This document shows positions 11,705-23,363 of a stretch of 64,000 nucleotides of DNA, piece by piece (position 1 is the first letter of the stretch; every line of letters starts with the position of its first letter). The position numbers were made by a program, and so were the translations under genes. The stretch is from contig WIXG01000046.1 in the NCBI GenBank assembly GCA_009869945.1, positions 186,001-250,000 of the forward strand, in the 5' to 3' direction. Source of the DNA: Mesaphorura yosii (Eukaryota > Arthropoda > Collembola > Poduromorpha > Tullbergiidae). Below the pieces are notes generated by a model. The model was not told where the DNA came from. It saw only the letters and a list, made by a program, of their open reading frames with translations, and ran no database searches.

Positions 11705-13168
11705 TCACAATTGCTTCAGCTGTCCCATCAAGTCTTCCAGAGAAGTTTCTGACGTTTGCACATCGCCTGTGTCAGTTTCGGCCTTAGCAAGCGATTTCTC
11801 TGGAATCGTGTAGGCCAGGCGTATACCTTCAGCAACATTCAACTCTGATTTTGCATCCAGCGTTGGTTCCGTTTCATCAACTAGTTCGATACCCCAGCTG
11901 TTATCTTCATGCACGACTTCGTGAAATTGTTCTTCGTCGGTTGAAGATGGAAGTTCGGGTGACGATTTTACTAGTTCAAGGTACTCGGACTGTTTGTTTC
12001 GGCACCGATAATCATCACAACTTGGGTTTGGCTTCAAATTCATCGTTGGAAAATAATCATCTAGTGCATTGTAGCCCAAATAGTGAGTTGCAGTTCCAAA
12101 TCCCAACAAATATCTGCAAGGTTTAGCAGATTTATAAGTATAAAGTGGGTAGGTCAGTTTGATGGAACAGGAAATCCGCTTACTTAATGCAATTTTGCAC
12201 CAACAGTCCAGCCACAATTCCCATCGTCGTTGGTAAGCTGGCCGCACAAACGCCCTCCTTCTTTAGGGTTTTCTCGTCAATTTTTGTAGCCACCACCAAT
12301 GGAGGAGCACATGCAAAACAAGCAGTTTGTCCAGGTTTAATGAACTGGATATGGCCCGACACTGCGTTCTCTGCGACACCACTTTCAAACCAATTCAATC
12401 CCAAATCATTGCATGCTGAGTTTATCGTCATTCTTGCTTCGAAGTTGTCAACACAAGACAAGACAATATCGACTTGTGAATTGGTTAATGAACCAGTTTT
12501 CAAGCGTGATACAAAGTGATCATAGTTGTCCAGTGTCGTTATGTTGTAGTTGTGGGCTTCGAACTTCACATCAGGATTAATCAGAGTCAGTGTTGACAAC
12601 GCCGCTTCCACTTTGGAAAGGCCTGCCTGATGGGGCTGATAAAAGAGTCGATTCATATTTGCCATTTCTACCGTGTCGTAATCAAACAACAGCAACTACA
12701 ATTCATTAAACGTGTGTCATGAACAGAACTGCAAAAAAATTTCAACTAGAATTTCTAGCAGAAGTAGAGGAGGACCTTACTTTCCCTATTCCACATCGTG
12801 TGAGCATTTCGGCTGTGACCGATCCAACTCCACCGACTCCAACAATTGCAACTGAAAGTTCTCGTATTTGCTCATAGTTTTTCACGATTCCCATCCGCTT
12901 CAGTGCCATAAGCCGACTAAAACGTAAAAACCGGTATGAGCTATTGAAGAACTAAGTTGCTTGAATTCAAAGATGTCATTCGGCTTTGGGGTGTTCATGT
13001 CAAAGGCACGTGCTAAACCTTTTTTTCTCACCTGTATGGGTTCGAGTCAACAACCTCAGCGGTCATCTGGTCGATTTTCTGCCGTGCGGGCGTTCCGGAG
13101 CTGACACTCCGAAGCCGGGCAACTTCCGCCTCCAGATCAGCAATCTTCTTTCGCAGTTCCTGCTCCAT
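11705..13168 (-). CDS. UBA5: UBA5, ubiquitin-like modifier-activating enzyme 5 (UFM1 E1)
   Basis: Four exons (13168-13032, 12916-12781, 12695-12184, 12113-11705) join in phase to 397 residues, the usual UBA5 length. The Rossmann nucleotide-binding motif is [20 protein letters not shown], with the metal/ATP region [17 protein letters not shown]. The catalytic Cys lies in [15 protein letters not shown]. Two Zn-binding Cys pairs flank it: CFACAPP before, and a [10 protein letters not shown] segment after. The C-terminal UFM1/UFC1-binding tail contains a hydrophobic-acidic WGIELVDE motif and ends [15 protein letters not shown]5 activates UFM1 and passes it to UFC1, a pathway linked to ER stress and ribosome quality control. 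The N-terminal coiled segment ([20 protein letters not shown]) is typical of the family. Confidence 0.95.
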
Positions 13169-13726
13169 TGTGTTGTTCGTTCCAGAAGAACTGGTGGAAA
13201 TGTAGTTTGGGTGGCAGTTATAGTAGTTGTAGTGTAAAGTAATACCAATTATCTACTAACTCGGCGTAGCCCTTAATTTCAATCAAATATTTATTGCAAA
13301 GCCAGCTAAATTCAACATCTGGATCCGAGGACACAACAGATGACAGGCCACAGCTGCTGCACGATGAACTTGGTGTTGCTCATGCTGTTTTTGTCTTTCC
13401 CAATCACTCGACCAGCGAGCGAGCATTTGATTTTCTGCTCTCCGCTCAGAAATGATTTCATTCACTCGAGCAATGTTGTGGAGGTTTGTGTGTATTTGTT
13501 GTAGAATAGAGTTGTGACTCGTCGAATTGTTCAAATGCATCCAAATGTATCTAAATCAAGACCAGTGAAAGACAACAATCAAGACTGTCATATTTCGTCA
13601 TTGTCATCAATAATTTTGATGGCCCCATTGTTACTTTAGGCTTTTATAGGATAGGAGTATTTATTAAACATACTGGAGTCACTTACTGTTAACGAAATCA
13701 AATCTGAGAGGTAGGAGACTGCAATA
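13169..13726. other. Divergent intergenic region between UBA5 and ataxin-7
   Basis: About 560 bp shared by two divergent start codons. Apart from the doubtful 85-codon frame it contains a minus-strand TATAAAA-like motif near 13645, which could serve UBA5 or the small frame. Confidence 0.4.
13283..13540 (-). CDS. Possible small protein, unrecognised
   Basis: An 85-codon ATG frame on the minus strand encodes a polar helical sequence (for example IARVNEIISERRAENQ). A possible acceptor (GATTTAG) lies just before its ATG, so it might be part of a larger gene or of the UBA5 5' leader. Against it, an AATAAA motif overlaps its last codons and I recognise no family. Confidence 0.2.
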   Translation of the reverse strand: MHLNNSTSHNSILQQIHTNLHNIARVNEIISERRAENQMLARWSSDWERQKQHEQHQVHRAAAVACHLLCPRIQMLNLAGFAINI

Positions 13727-16238
13727 ATGGCTGACCTGTCAAACTTAATTGGAAAGACCTGGGAATCCTGGGGCGTACCAGCCGCAATTACTGACATTTG
13801 TAAGTAAAAAGGGTGTAGATTGTCAGACCGTTATGGTGTGTTGTATGGTTCTCCTGTGACATCCACGAACTAATTTTGATGTTTCCAGTGTCTCAAAGGA
13901 AAGAAGGCAAACGTCAGCCACCTGAATACCTTCCTAGTCTTCTTGACGGTAATGCCAACACAATGGAGTTGGGTACCTTGCCAGCGTCTTGTAAGTTCAA
14001 GTTCTTGACAACTAATGTAACGATAAGAACAATTTGGTTGAAGCATTGTCTGACTCTTTTTTTTAGTAATGCCTTTATTCGGAAGTTATCCTGTTGACGA
14101 CATATTTTCGTTGGTAACTTGTCAAAACTGTAAGTTTCGCTTCAGAACGCAGACGGCAGATCATCACATCAAGAGTAAGTACCTCCTTAAGCCTACCGTT
14201 TCGTTTACTGTCCTAGCGTTTATATTCACGTGATTCCGGGAACTTTTCTCTAGATTGCTTCAAAAAGAAACACCATAAATCTCCACCGACCTCACCTCGT
14301 CAATGGACTCTTGTCGACAAAGGTATGAAAGTGTCATCCGCTGTGGTTAAGGTCAAAGCTGGTTCCAACCATGTCACTTCCAAGGATGAGTTTAATGACA
14401 ACAGTGCAATTCAACGAGCCTTGTCGCAATCACCGAAAGTAGTCGTGCAGAATCTTGTTCCGCCACTTATAATCAAACGAGAGCAAGCGACTGACTCTGA
14501 AACAGCACCCACTTACAAAACGCAAACCATTAAGCCAACTGCGGACAGTGAAACTGCTGATACTGCAGGCTATTGCCCAACTCAGTTCGCTCCGTTCGAG
14601 CTTAATTTGGAGAATAATATTTGTTACAAGGAGAGCACAAGTATTCCAAAGAAGCTTCAGGAGGTCCGAGAAAAGAAGATAATACCGTTGAAAGATAGGC
14701 ACTTTAATCCGGAGGAACATTGTGGAGTTCCTAATGAAGTAGATGGACGTCCATGCACAAAGTCTCTAACATGCAAAACACATTCCATTGCATTAAGGCG
14801 AAAAGTCGAAGGACGCAGCCTCGACTTATTATTGGCTGCAAGGAAGAAATCTCGGGAGAAGACCAAATTGAATGAAGAGTACAACGAAGGAAGACTTAGC
14901 ACCGTAAGTGCTTATCTTGCACAGGCGCACTAAAATGTTCATAATACTAATATTAAAACTTCTTTTGTTAGGATTCTGCCAAATTGGAACATTTCGACGC
15001 ATTTCCATCTCCACTGCCATGCATTTCAATCCCGCGAGGTCCACCTTCTCTCAAGGAAATAACAAATAACAGACAGCTCGAAATAATTAAAATTCCGACG
15101 CCAGTTCATGATGCAAAGTTTTCAAGAATCCCATTTACCTCACTTAGAATCGATAGCCAACTAGAATGCGAACAAAAAGCAGTGGCCTTCGACAGAATAA
15201 GGGCTAGCGATTGTGGTCTTGGACCGGATACGTATAGTCACTATATTGATGCGTACAGGACACAGGTAAAAGAGAAACACAAACTCACTTTCTTTTTTTG
15301 TTTTTCTAGTGTTTTTTTATTCTGTGTGTTGTGTATTTCAATCACAGAACCAGAATGACGAAATGGAGTCAGATGAATTTGAGGAATCCTGGCTCGCTGT
15401 TCCTTTGGAGAGGGTCAAAGTTCCTAGGCCGCCGCAAAAATCTATCAGCAAGAAGAATTGCCGAATTTTGAAACAATGGCATAAGCAAGAAATTAGTCAA
15501 CTTCAGTTGCTGGAAGAAGGGATTTCTCAAGCCAAACGCATAAACGACGAAAAGAGTCCGAAGAAAGAGACGCCAGCAATATCGAATCTGAAAATGAAGT
15601 GTACATCTCTTGCTAAGAGCGCAGACAACACTAACAAGAGGACAAAATTCTCTGCGTCAGATACGCCCGGCTCTAATACCCGACCCCGTATTTCGCTGAA
15701 AATATCACGTACTATCAAAAGTAGGCCATCAGTTCCTTCAGGGCCAGTTGCAGTTCACTCGAGTGCAACATCTAAAACAACACAGCGACTAGATTTTAAA
15801 CTTCCCACACCCGAAAAGTATAAACCGTTTCTGAAGATTTCAAATACATTTGACCCGCCAGGAGCTGGAGCTACTAAGCCGAAGCTGGAGCTGGAGTCGT
15901 ACGATGGCTACTTACTTGCAAAAAAGGTTCTAGCAAACAATCCCGCTCGCAAACTTGCAGAAGCACGTAGTATTACGACTGCGGATAGATCAGCTCATGA
16001 GAGAAACGAAAATCTTGGTTCTTTCGAAATCACGGACAGAAGTTTCGGTGATGGAAGTAGAAATCTCTCCAAAGTCGCAATCCCAGCACAAGTTTCGGGA
16101 GAATCCACACCAGCCTGGACAAAGCAGCCTAAGGACATGGGGACTGGAGCAGGCCAACGATCTCCCCATGAAGGTCCTGTATCTGACAGCGAGCTAAACA
16201 ACCTGCTTGCGGCTCAATTTGAAGATTGTGACTTTTAA
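13727..16238 (+). CDS. ATXN7: Ataxin-7 homologue (SAGA deubiquitinase-module subunit)
   Basis: Six exons (13727-13799, 13889-13990, 14067-14174, 14254-14903, 14972-15265, 15348-16238) join in phase to 705 residues. Near residues 70-100 is the atypical N-terminal zinc finger (TCQNCKFRF, then DHHIKNCFKKKHH). Near residues 215-275 is the SCA7 domain: FNPEEHCGVPNEVDGRPCTK, SLTCKTHSIALRRKVEGRS, LLLAARKK. In yeast and animals ataxin-7/Sgf73 anchors the H2B deubiquitinase module to SAGA, and the SCA7 domain contacts nucleosomes. The N-terminus opens with GKTWESWGVPAAI, which resembles the start of animal ataxin-7. No polyglutamine tract is present; the C-terminal half is Lys/Ser/Pro-rich and low complexity. 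The stop is followed by AATAAA at 16329. Confidence 0.9.
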
Positions 16239-17333
16239 GTAAAGTAGTCAAGTAGTTGTGCTGATCCTAATTAAGAACAGACTGAATTTTGAAAATACTA
16301 ATTCTACGCATGTTTTAAAAGACGAGGAAATAAAGCGCAGGTTGAAATCGTCCGTACATTAATCAGTATAGTCTCCTTGACATTTCGATCATTCCTACTC
16401 AGGATAAATCTGCAGGCGTTTCTTTGAGGATTTCCCCTGTCCATGCTGTGTGAGGGGAACAATTATTTGCTGTTGCACCTTTGGCCTTTGCAGTTTCATA
16501 TTTCTCATTTTCATTGAGTCTAACGCTGTAAAAGAGGAAATAAGTTCACGTATCAGACTCATTTTCTTCATCATTACAGCAAGTTGAACCACTTTTCGAG
16601 ATTTGAGCAGTTGTGATGAGCACACAACCCTTGCCTCAAGGCAAGCAAGTCATTCACATTAAAATGCTGACGTGGTGCGGTGCACCGTGAAGCGAAGATC
16701 TGGTTCCTCACGTTGATCTCCCACACCACTACACCTGTGCACCTGTTTCTCCTTTCCTTATGTTTTTCTCATCCGCAGAAGAAATTATGGTTTGACAGAT
16801 CATATTTTCTCAGGTTTCAATGACCTGAGGCTAATGTGCCCTGTTATAAACATCAGTCGAGCATACCTTCTCGCAGAGGAATAATCGGTTAGAGTTAATT
16901 TTATACTTCATAAGCATGGTCTCAGTTCGTTGGTTTACGGCAATTTAAGCCACCATCTTTCCGCCTTCGCCTGACTCCCCTCTTTCTCAGACATACTATT
17001 GCATTTTCGTTTCCACCGCTGAAGACGCTCCGAATTTCTGAGCTCTGCCAGAGTTGAGTTTGATAGGCTACCAATTCGAAGCAAAGTCAGTTCACAATCA
17101 GAAAGATTGAAATTTTAAAGTTTCACGAATCCATTGTGCTTGTCACTGACGAAGAGACTTCAAGAGGTTCGGGTGAATGTTTTGAGGTTTTGACAGTTAT
17201 GAAGTCTCATGTGCGAAGTGAAAGTGAGCCGTCTGGCGTATGTTTGCAGTCACATTATGACAGCTATAAACTATTCTTGCCTTAGTTTAGCTGCAGACAT
17301 CTCATCAAGTGCGTGCTTCTAGTCTCAGGCAGA
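16239..17333. other. Intergenic region ataxin-7 to FERM gene
   Basis: About 1.1 kb. It carries AATAAA at 16329-16334 for ataxin-7. A minus-strand 76-codon frame (16395-16625) has a good internal acceptor (CTCTTTTACAG) but no recognisable product. Otherwise nothing was seen; the second half is presumably the promoter of the FERM gene. Confidence 0.5.
16329..16334 (+). terminator. Poly(A) signal of ataxin-7
   Basis: AATAAA about 90 bp after the ataxin-7 stop codon. Confidence 0.55.
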
Positions 17334-20300
17334 ATGGCGTGCTTCGGCCAAAGAAATCGTACCTACCATTGCAAAGTTGTGCTTTTGGATAATTTAGAAT
17401 TGATTCAGGAAATCCAGGTAAGGTCTCATATTCGCTGTTCCGTTCCACACTGAAGTAATTGCGATCAAAGTGCGCTGCGCAGTTCATCCGAAATTATCCA
17501 TTGCTTCATTGATGCAAGGTGCGTATTTTTATGAACTCAAATGACACCTGTGAATCACGTTCCCATTTCAGAAATCTACGCTTGCTCAAGAGCTCTTGAA
17601 TAATATTTTCAAACACCTGAATTTAATTGAGACGGCCTATTTCGGTCTTCGTTTCGTGAAGAATGGACAACCGGTACGTAAAACGCTATACGGTCTCAAA
17701 TTCCATAACGTGCATCTTCTCGTAACAAGTACACCCTATGATTAATTGCACCCTCGACCCTTTTGTTGCCTCCCATGCTTTTGTAATTCAACATTCTTTT
17801 CTTTCCGAATATTCGTTAGCACTGGCTGGAGAAGGGAAAACGGGTTATTCCACAACTGAAAGGTAGGGACCAGAAAAAGTTGCCCCACATTATCATTCAG
17901 AATGAAACTGCATGTTGCATTTAAAACCAGAAATTACTTTAAAAATTTTTTATTCAGCATAAGTAAACGGAACTTGTTCGTTCGATTGAATCGAAAAGGA
18001 GTAAATTGAATGCTCAAGTGTATGAACAGTCATTGCTTAAACGTTGCAGGTGCAGAAACCATCACCCTGTACTTTGGGGTAAAATACTACGTGGCAGACC
18101 CTTGCAAGCTTGTGGAAGAAATTACAAGGTACACGTCCATTTCACACTAAATGAACGAAAAACAATGGCCCAACGTCTGAAGCCAAATCCATTCCAAAAG
18201 AATCGATCAATATCAGTGTAAATATCACCTGCCTTTTCCAGATATCAATTTTATCTCCAAATTAAGCAAGATATACTCCACGGTCGGCTTTTCTCAATCC
18301 CTCATGACATTACAACTGAGCTCTTCGCTTGTGTCGTTCAAGGCATGACATCATAAAGAATTGAATTTTGTGACCTGACTATCATATAACTGCTTGTCTC
18401 TTGGTCTAGCTGAACTGGGTGACTACGACCGGCGCCTGCACTCATCTGGCTATGTATCCGAGTTCCACTTCCTTCCGGATCAATCCACGTACCTAGAAAC
18501 TCGTATTGAAGAAGCTCATCAAAACTTGATGTACGAAAACAACTATCCAAACCAATTTGCAGAGCACTTGCGTGGAACACGTCACAGTTAACACTTTCTT
18601 TATCATTTAACAGGGTGGGACAAACTCCGGCAACAGCGGAGCTTCATTTTTTGGACAAAGTTAAATGGCTAGAAATGTATGGTGTGGATTTGCACGCTGT
18701 GCTCGTAAGTTCTCAAGCCTCGTCGAGCGACAGAATAGTACGGTAACAAAAAGTAATGCAAACTCCAGGGAGAGAACAGCACGGATTATTTTCTTGGGTT
18801 ATCGCCATCAGGAATCGTTGTGCTCCGAAACAAGCTGAAGGTGGCGAGCTATTTATGGTAAGCTGGTAGAAACTGCTCCGTCCCAATCCAAGCCTAATAA
18901 AATATTTCTTAGGCCAAGAATTGAGAAAATCACGCGAAAAGGACGATATTTCATGCTTCGAGTACGAAACAAAAAGGTAAATCGAGAATATTGATCCGAT
19001 TGTTTAATTCGTCATCCGTAATGCTCTGCGCATTCACATTTCAACGGCAGAACGAAGAGGAAATGTTTGGATTTGAAACGCCAACCAAATTGGCGTCCAA
19101 ACACTTGTGGAAATGCGCGGTCGAGCAACAGGGCTTCTTCCGCCTGCTTCAAATGACTCCTGCATGTAAAGCCAGCGACCAAAGAACAATCTTGAGTCCA
19201 AGATCCCGTTTCCGAGACAGGTAAGGCAGGACTCAGCAGACACCAAAAATGTGAAGAGACCCACGAGTCGACTGTGCGTGTCTTTGCAGTTTGCGAAGCG
19301 ACATTTCGGTGAACAGACGATCCGAGCCACAGTTTACAAGAACTCCAAGCAAACGCTTTCAGAGACGCATTCCTCCAGACTCGGGTTACGGTAAACTTGT
19401 ATCATTAACTTGTAGCGACAAAAATCATTCATATTTGGTTTGTGACTGCAGCTGGTTCGAACGATCAACCTACCGGAAACAGATTTCAAGACAATGGTGC
19501 ACGTTCGACTTGTGATTCGTAAGAATTATAGCTTCATGTTTTTATGCGGTGTTACACGAATACCCTAATTGCTGAATTAATGGTTAATTTAGCTCGCTTG
19601 GGATGACTGGAAATCCAATTGATATGAAGGAATCTGGTTCCACTTCATTCCCCCTTAAAAGTTACGAGTTTTGTTCAAAATTGGGATTTGATGTGAGTAT
19701 CACTTCTGACACGTCAGTGAACGGGGGCATGAGGAGATCAGACCAAATGAGAAGATCGAGAAGTGCTGAAAGCAATTGCAATAGCGTGTATTCTCATTCT
19801 AGAAGGTAAAATTCATTAAGTCATCTCGTGATCATTCGCCATTGAAAGGCCATTCGCCATTCGCCAATGGTTAAATAACGGCTAAATTAAAATTCAATTA
19901 GGCGTCATCACGAGCGAGGTCGGTGTTCTGATAATGACAGCATAATTTCAACGAAATCATCAAGATCTCAGGGAAAGCGTCGACGACACAAAAGTGGGTC
20001 ATCTGCTCGTCGGGAGTCAGAGTCCGAATCGGAGTCCACCAGTCAGCACCACCGAAGAAGGCACAGGTAAACGGTTTATTTTGCCTTTTTCAGGCGTGGT
20101 TAAGGATTGAGACATTTTTAGCCGAACTTAACAATAATTTATATATTTTCACTTCAGGCATAAAACAAAGTACGAGTTCATTGATTCTGACATTCAATGG
20201 AAACAAGCCCAGTTGAAGCAGAGCACCCCAAATGACGCCAATAGTAACTTGCACCAGCCCCAACCACAGTCGAGTGCTCAGAACGAGAACGTTCCAGGAG

Positions 20301-21163
20301 AAGAAGCACGTAATTACTTCGACGTGTCATCGTCCAAAGACGAAATGTCCTACCACTACTGGAAAAAGCCAACGCAATCACGACGTGTCGGAGGTGACAA
20401 GACACTGCCAGAAGAAGTGAAGCGACAGTTGACATTCGACCTGATTGATACGGAGGGCATGACAGAGGAACAACTTCGGCATATTCCGTACAGTCGTGTT
20501 GAGACCGACCGCAGTGGCAATGAAAGTACCCGTGAAAACCTTCGTCCGGAGCCGAGCACAAGGAACGCCAAGCTATCTGTGTTTTCGGAACATATTCTTA
20601 ACAGGCAAGTCCTTCAAGCGACTCAGAATGAGAATGGCTACCGACACAGCCCACCACCTTCCTACTCAGATACAATTCTCAGAGAACCCTCCTTGCCCGG
20701 TGCCAATGTTAGCAAGAACGTATCAAATGGATTCGTGGGTGCTCAAGCAAGCAATTGCTTACAGTCTTTAGAGTATGTTTTCAAGTACCAAGAAGGCGCT
20801 GTATAACGGTTTAATGAGCGCATGTTTTTCTGGTAGGAATTCCCACCCAAGGAGGCCTGGGTTATCCGATAAGCCGACCCACGTTTTTCAAGGAAATAAC
20901 TTGTCCAAGCATGGCCATGGAGGTGAACAAGTTTACGTCTTCGGTGCTGATAATCTGGAAGAGTCTGGCAGTAGGCCTCAATGGGTACAAAGAGTTCACT
21001 AACTTTCGCCTTTCTCCATGCTTGCATGAAAACTAAAATGCGTCTATGTTTGCAGCGGAGACCCGAGTGTCCGGTGAATTACACCCAAGAGAATCAATTT
21101 AGGCGGTTCCCTGCTCCAGGTCCTGTACCAGGCACATCCCTGGAGATGAGCACCGAATTATAA
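17334..21163 (+). CDS. FERM-domain protein of the FRMD3/FRMD5 (band 4.1) type
   Basis: About 14 short exons on the plus strand. FERM N-lobe: [53 protein letters not shown]2 lobe: [32 protein letters not shown], then AELGDYD after a GC-AG intron. F3 lobe: [59 protein letters not shown]-adjacent basic segment follows, then a long Ser/Arg-rich tail that includes [17 protein letters not shown], a stretch I associate with FRMD3/5. Such proteins link membrane proteins to actin or spectrin at the cell cortex. The last exon ends SLEMSTEL before the stop; AATAAA lies about 40 bp later. FRMD3 and FRMD5 cannot be separated by eye. Confidence 0.85.
18343..18409 (+). other. GC-AG intron within the FERM gene
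   Basis: The exon ends CAAG and the next bases are GCATGA; the acceptor is TTGGTCTAG. Splicing gives the conserved FERM F2 segment VVQ-AELGDYD in phase. The nearest GT donor (GTGTCG, upstream) would delete the conserved CVVQ. Confidence 0.65.
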
Positions 21164-21885
21164 CATTTTGCTGAATTCTGACTCGACATCGTTTAAAGCC
21201 TTAATAAAAGCGTTGATTATTTTGGTTTCGTACAAAGCCCGACTCTGCCCATACTTGATGCTGTTTCGAACAATGAAGCAGTGACCATGAATGCAAACTT
21301 TTGACCAAATATATCTCATTTATTTTCGCCGAATAGCATTATTGTATTGTTGTTTCGTCGAATCCATCTCATCCGAGTTTTTCTAATCGGGAATAGTGCA
21401 ACTTCTCTGTTTTTAATTCGCCACTTGCCCTTTCAATAAATTCTAGAAGAACTCACATGAACACTACGCTACGGATTGAGAATGCTAGTACGAGACGCAG
21501 TCACAAGACAACATATTCTGCATGCCAAATTTCGCACAGAAGAGAGGTTTCGGAAACAAGTGAGCATGATCGCAGGAAAATTTAAACTGGATTTGTACAG
21601 TTCCTGTGCTTTGAATATTGAAATTACCTTATTGCTTATCAGACTTTTTGCATCAAGGTCCTCTTGGGCCGCATGGATCAAACTCTGTGACAGGGTACGC
21701 ATTCTTAAACTTAGCAAAATTTAAATACTCAGCACATTTAAGGACTGCAGGAAAACACACTAAACACTGACAATTGTTTAACTGACCAGCTGCCTTGCCT
21801 TTGTAATTACAGGTCTGTCAGTCAAACTCAGGCAAACTTCAACTTGGTGAGAGTTGTGTTAAGTGGACACCGAATATTAGGAGGA
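21164..21885. other. Intergenic region FERM gene to SDHB
   Basis: About 720 bp with the FERM gene poly(A) signal and no convincing coding sequence. Two overlapping 82-codon frames on opposite strands (21469-21724) mirror each other and show no similarity. Confidence 0.5.
21203..21208 (+). terminator. Poly(A) signal of the FERM gene
   Basis: AATAAA about 40 bp after the stop codon at 21161-21163. Confidence 0.55.
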
Positions 21886-23044
21886 ATGGCTTTGCGTGGA
21901 TTTTGTGAAGTTAAGCAGCTTCGAGCTGTACAGGTTGGTCTTTTTGCGATTGCCAGATTGTGCACGCTTCAGACACACAGGGCTTGAGTTACATGAGTGG
22001 AACCCAATTGTGTGCATATAGATACGAACTTCTGCGTCGGCAGCAGCAGCGGCTCCTCGAATGAAAAAATTTGGTATTTATCGCTGGGATCCAGAACGGC
22101 CCAATGAAAAACCACGGCTCCAAACCTATGAAGTCGATCTCAATGCATGTGGGCCGATGGTCCTGGACGCTCTCATCAAGATAAAGAATGAAGTCGACCC
22201 GACCCTCACTTTCCGACGATCCTGTCGTGAAGGAATTTGTGGATCTTGCGCGATGAATATTGGTGGGATTAATACGCTCGCGTGTATCAGGTAAATCCTT
22301 TGAAATGCCGTTTGCCTATCCAGGTGAACTCAACGCATTGTCTAATGGGCAACATTATTGTGTTTTAGTAAAATCGACGCAAATCCTGCTAAAGAATCGA
22401 AGATATATCCACTACCCCACATGTATGTCATTAAAGATTTGGTCCCAGATATGAACAATTTCTATCAGCAATACAAGTCGATTCAGCCCTGGCTACAACG
22501 GAAGGATACAGATAAACCTGGTTCAGCTCAACTACTCCAAAGTGTGGATGACAGACAAAAGCTTGTACGCGCTCCATTTGATTATTTTTTGGTTTAGTTG
22601 GCAGATAAGAAGGAAAATTTCTTAATCGATTTGATTTGATAGGATGGTCTGTACGAGTGCATTTTATGCGCATGCTGCAGTACTTCATGCCCATCCTACT
22701 GGTGGAACGGAGACAAATACTTGGGCCCAGCGGTACTGATGCAGGCATACAGGTGGATTATTGATTCTAGAGATGACTCCACAAAACAACGGCTGGACAA
22801 ATTGCGAGATCCATTTTCGGTGTATCGCTGCCATACAATTATGAACTGCACTAAAACTTGTCCTAAGGTAAGACACCTTGAAATTGAAAGCCAGTCAGTC
22901 AGGAACAATCGTGAATGACGAACTTTTCACTTCCTTATTTCGCAGGGTCTGAACCCGGGAAAGGCGATCGCGGAAATCAAGAAACTGTTAGCCGGAATTG
23001 CCAAGAAGGAGGAACCGGGTCTACGAGGCAAACTGGCCGTGTGA
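21886..23044 (+). CDS. SDHB: Succinate dehydrogenase iron-sulfur subunit, mitochondrial (complex II)
   Basis: Five exons (21886-21933, 22022-22290, 22369-22564, 22643-22867, 22946-23044) give 278 residues, the normal SDHB length. A presequence ([20 protein letters not shown]) precedes the mature start around [17 protein letters not shown]. The [2Fe-2S] ligands are in [16 protein letters not shown] and NTLAC. The second cluster motif [16 protein letters not shown] and the third, [20 protein letters not shown], supply [4Fe-4S] and [3Fe-4S] ligands. The protein carries electrons from SDHA flavin to ubiquinone. All key Cys residues are intact. The gene converges on syntaxin-18. Confidence 0.97.
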
Positions 23045-23363
23045 GAAACTCATCCATCGGCGTTCTAGATGTGATTAATTTTTGCTGATCTGGAGGGAGT
23101 GTGGAATGGGGTCATAGTTGGACTAGTAACGGACATAGTATTAAACCACAAACTACTATAATCCTAAGAACACGGTACTTAACTTACCTAAAGGTCAGTC
23201 ATAATCTTAAATGTATCAAACCACTCTCACTTCATCTAGTGTATTGATGTTTGTGAATTCAAAATTAAGTCACAAGATCTGGATTGTTGAATGGAATAAA
23301 TTATGTACTTCGAAAACAGAGAAATATTTTAGCAGTAGTAGCATCTTAATTTGTAATTGCTGA
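23045..23363. other. Convergent spacer SDHB / syntaxin-18
   Basis: The 319-bp AT-rich spacer contains AATAAA at 23295-23300 for SDHB. No coding content was seen. Confidence 0.55.
23295..23300 (+). terminator. Poly(A) signal of SDHB
   Basis: AATAAA about 250 bp after the SDHB stop codon. Confidence 0.45.

Noticed and set aside
16395-16625. 76-codon minus-strand frame after ataxin-7 with an internal acceptor-like site
   Set aside because: No recognisable product or convincing upstream exons on the minus strand.
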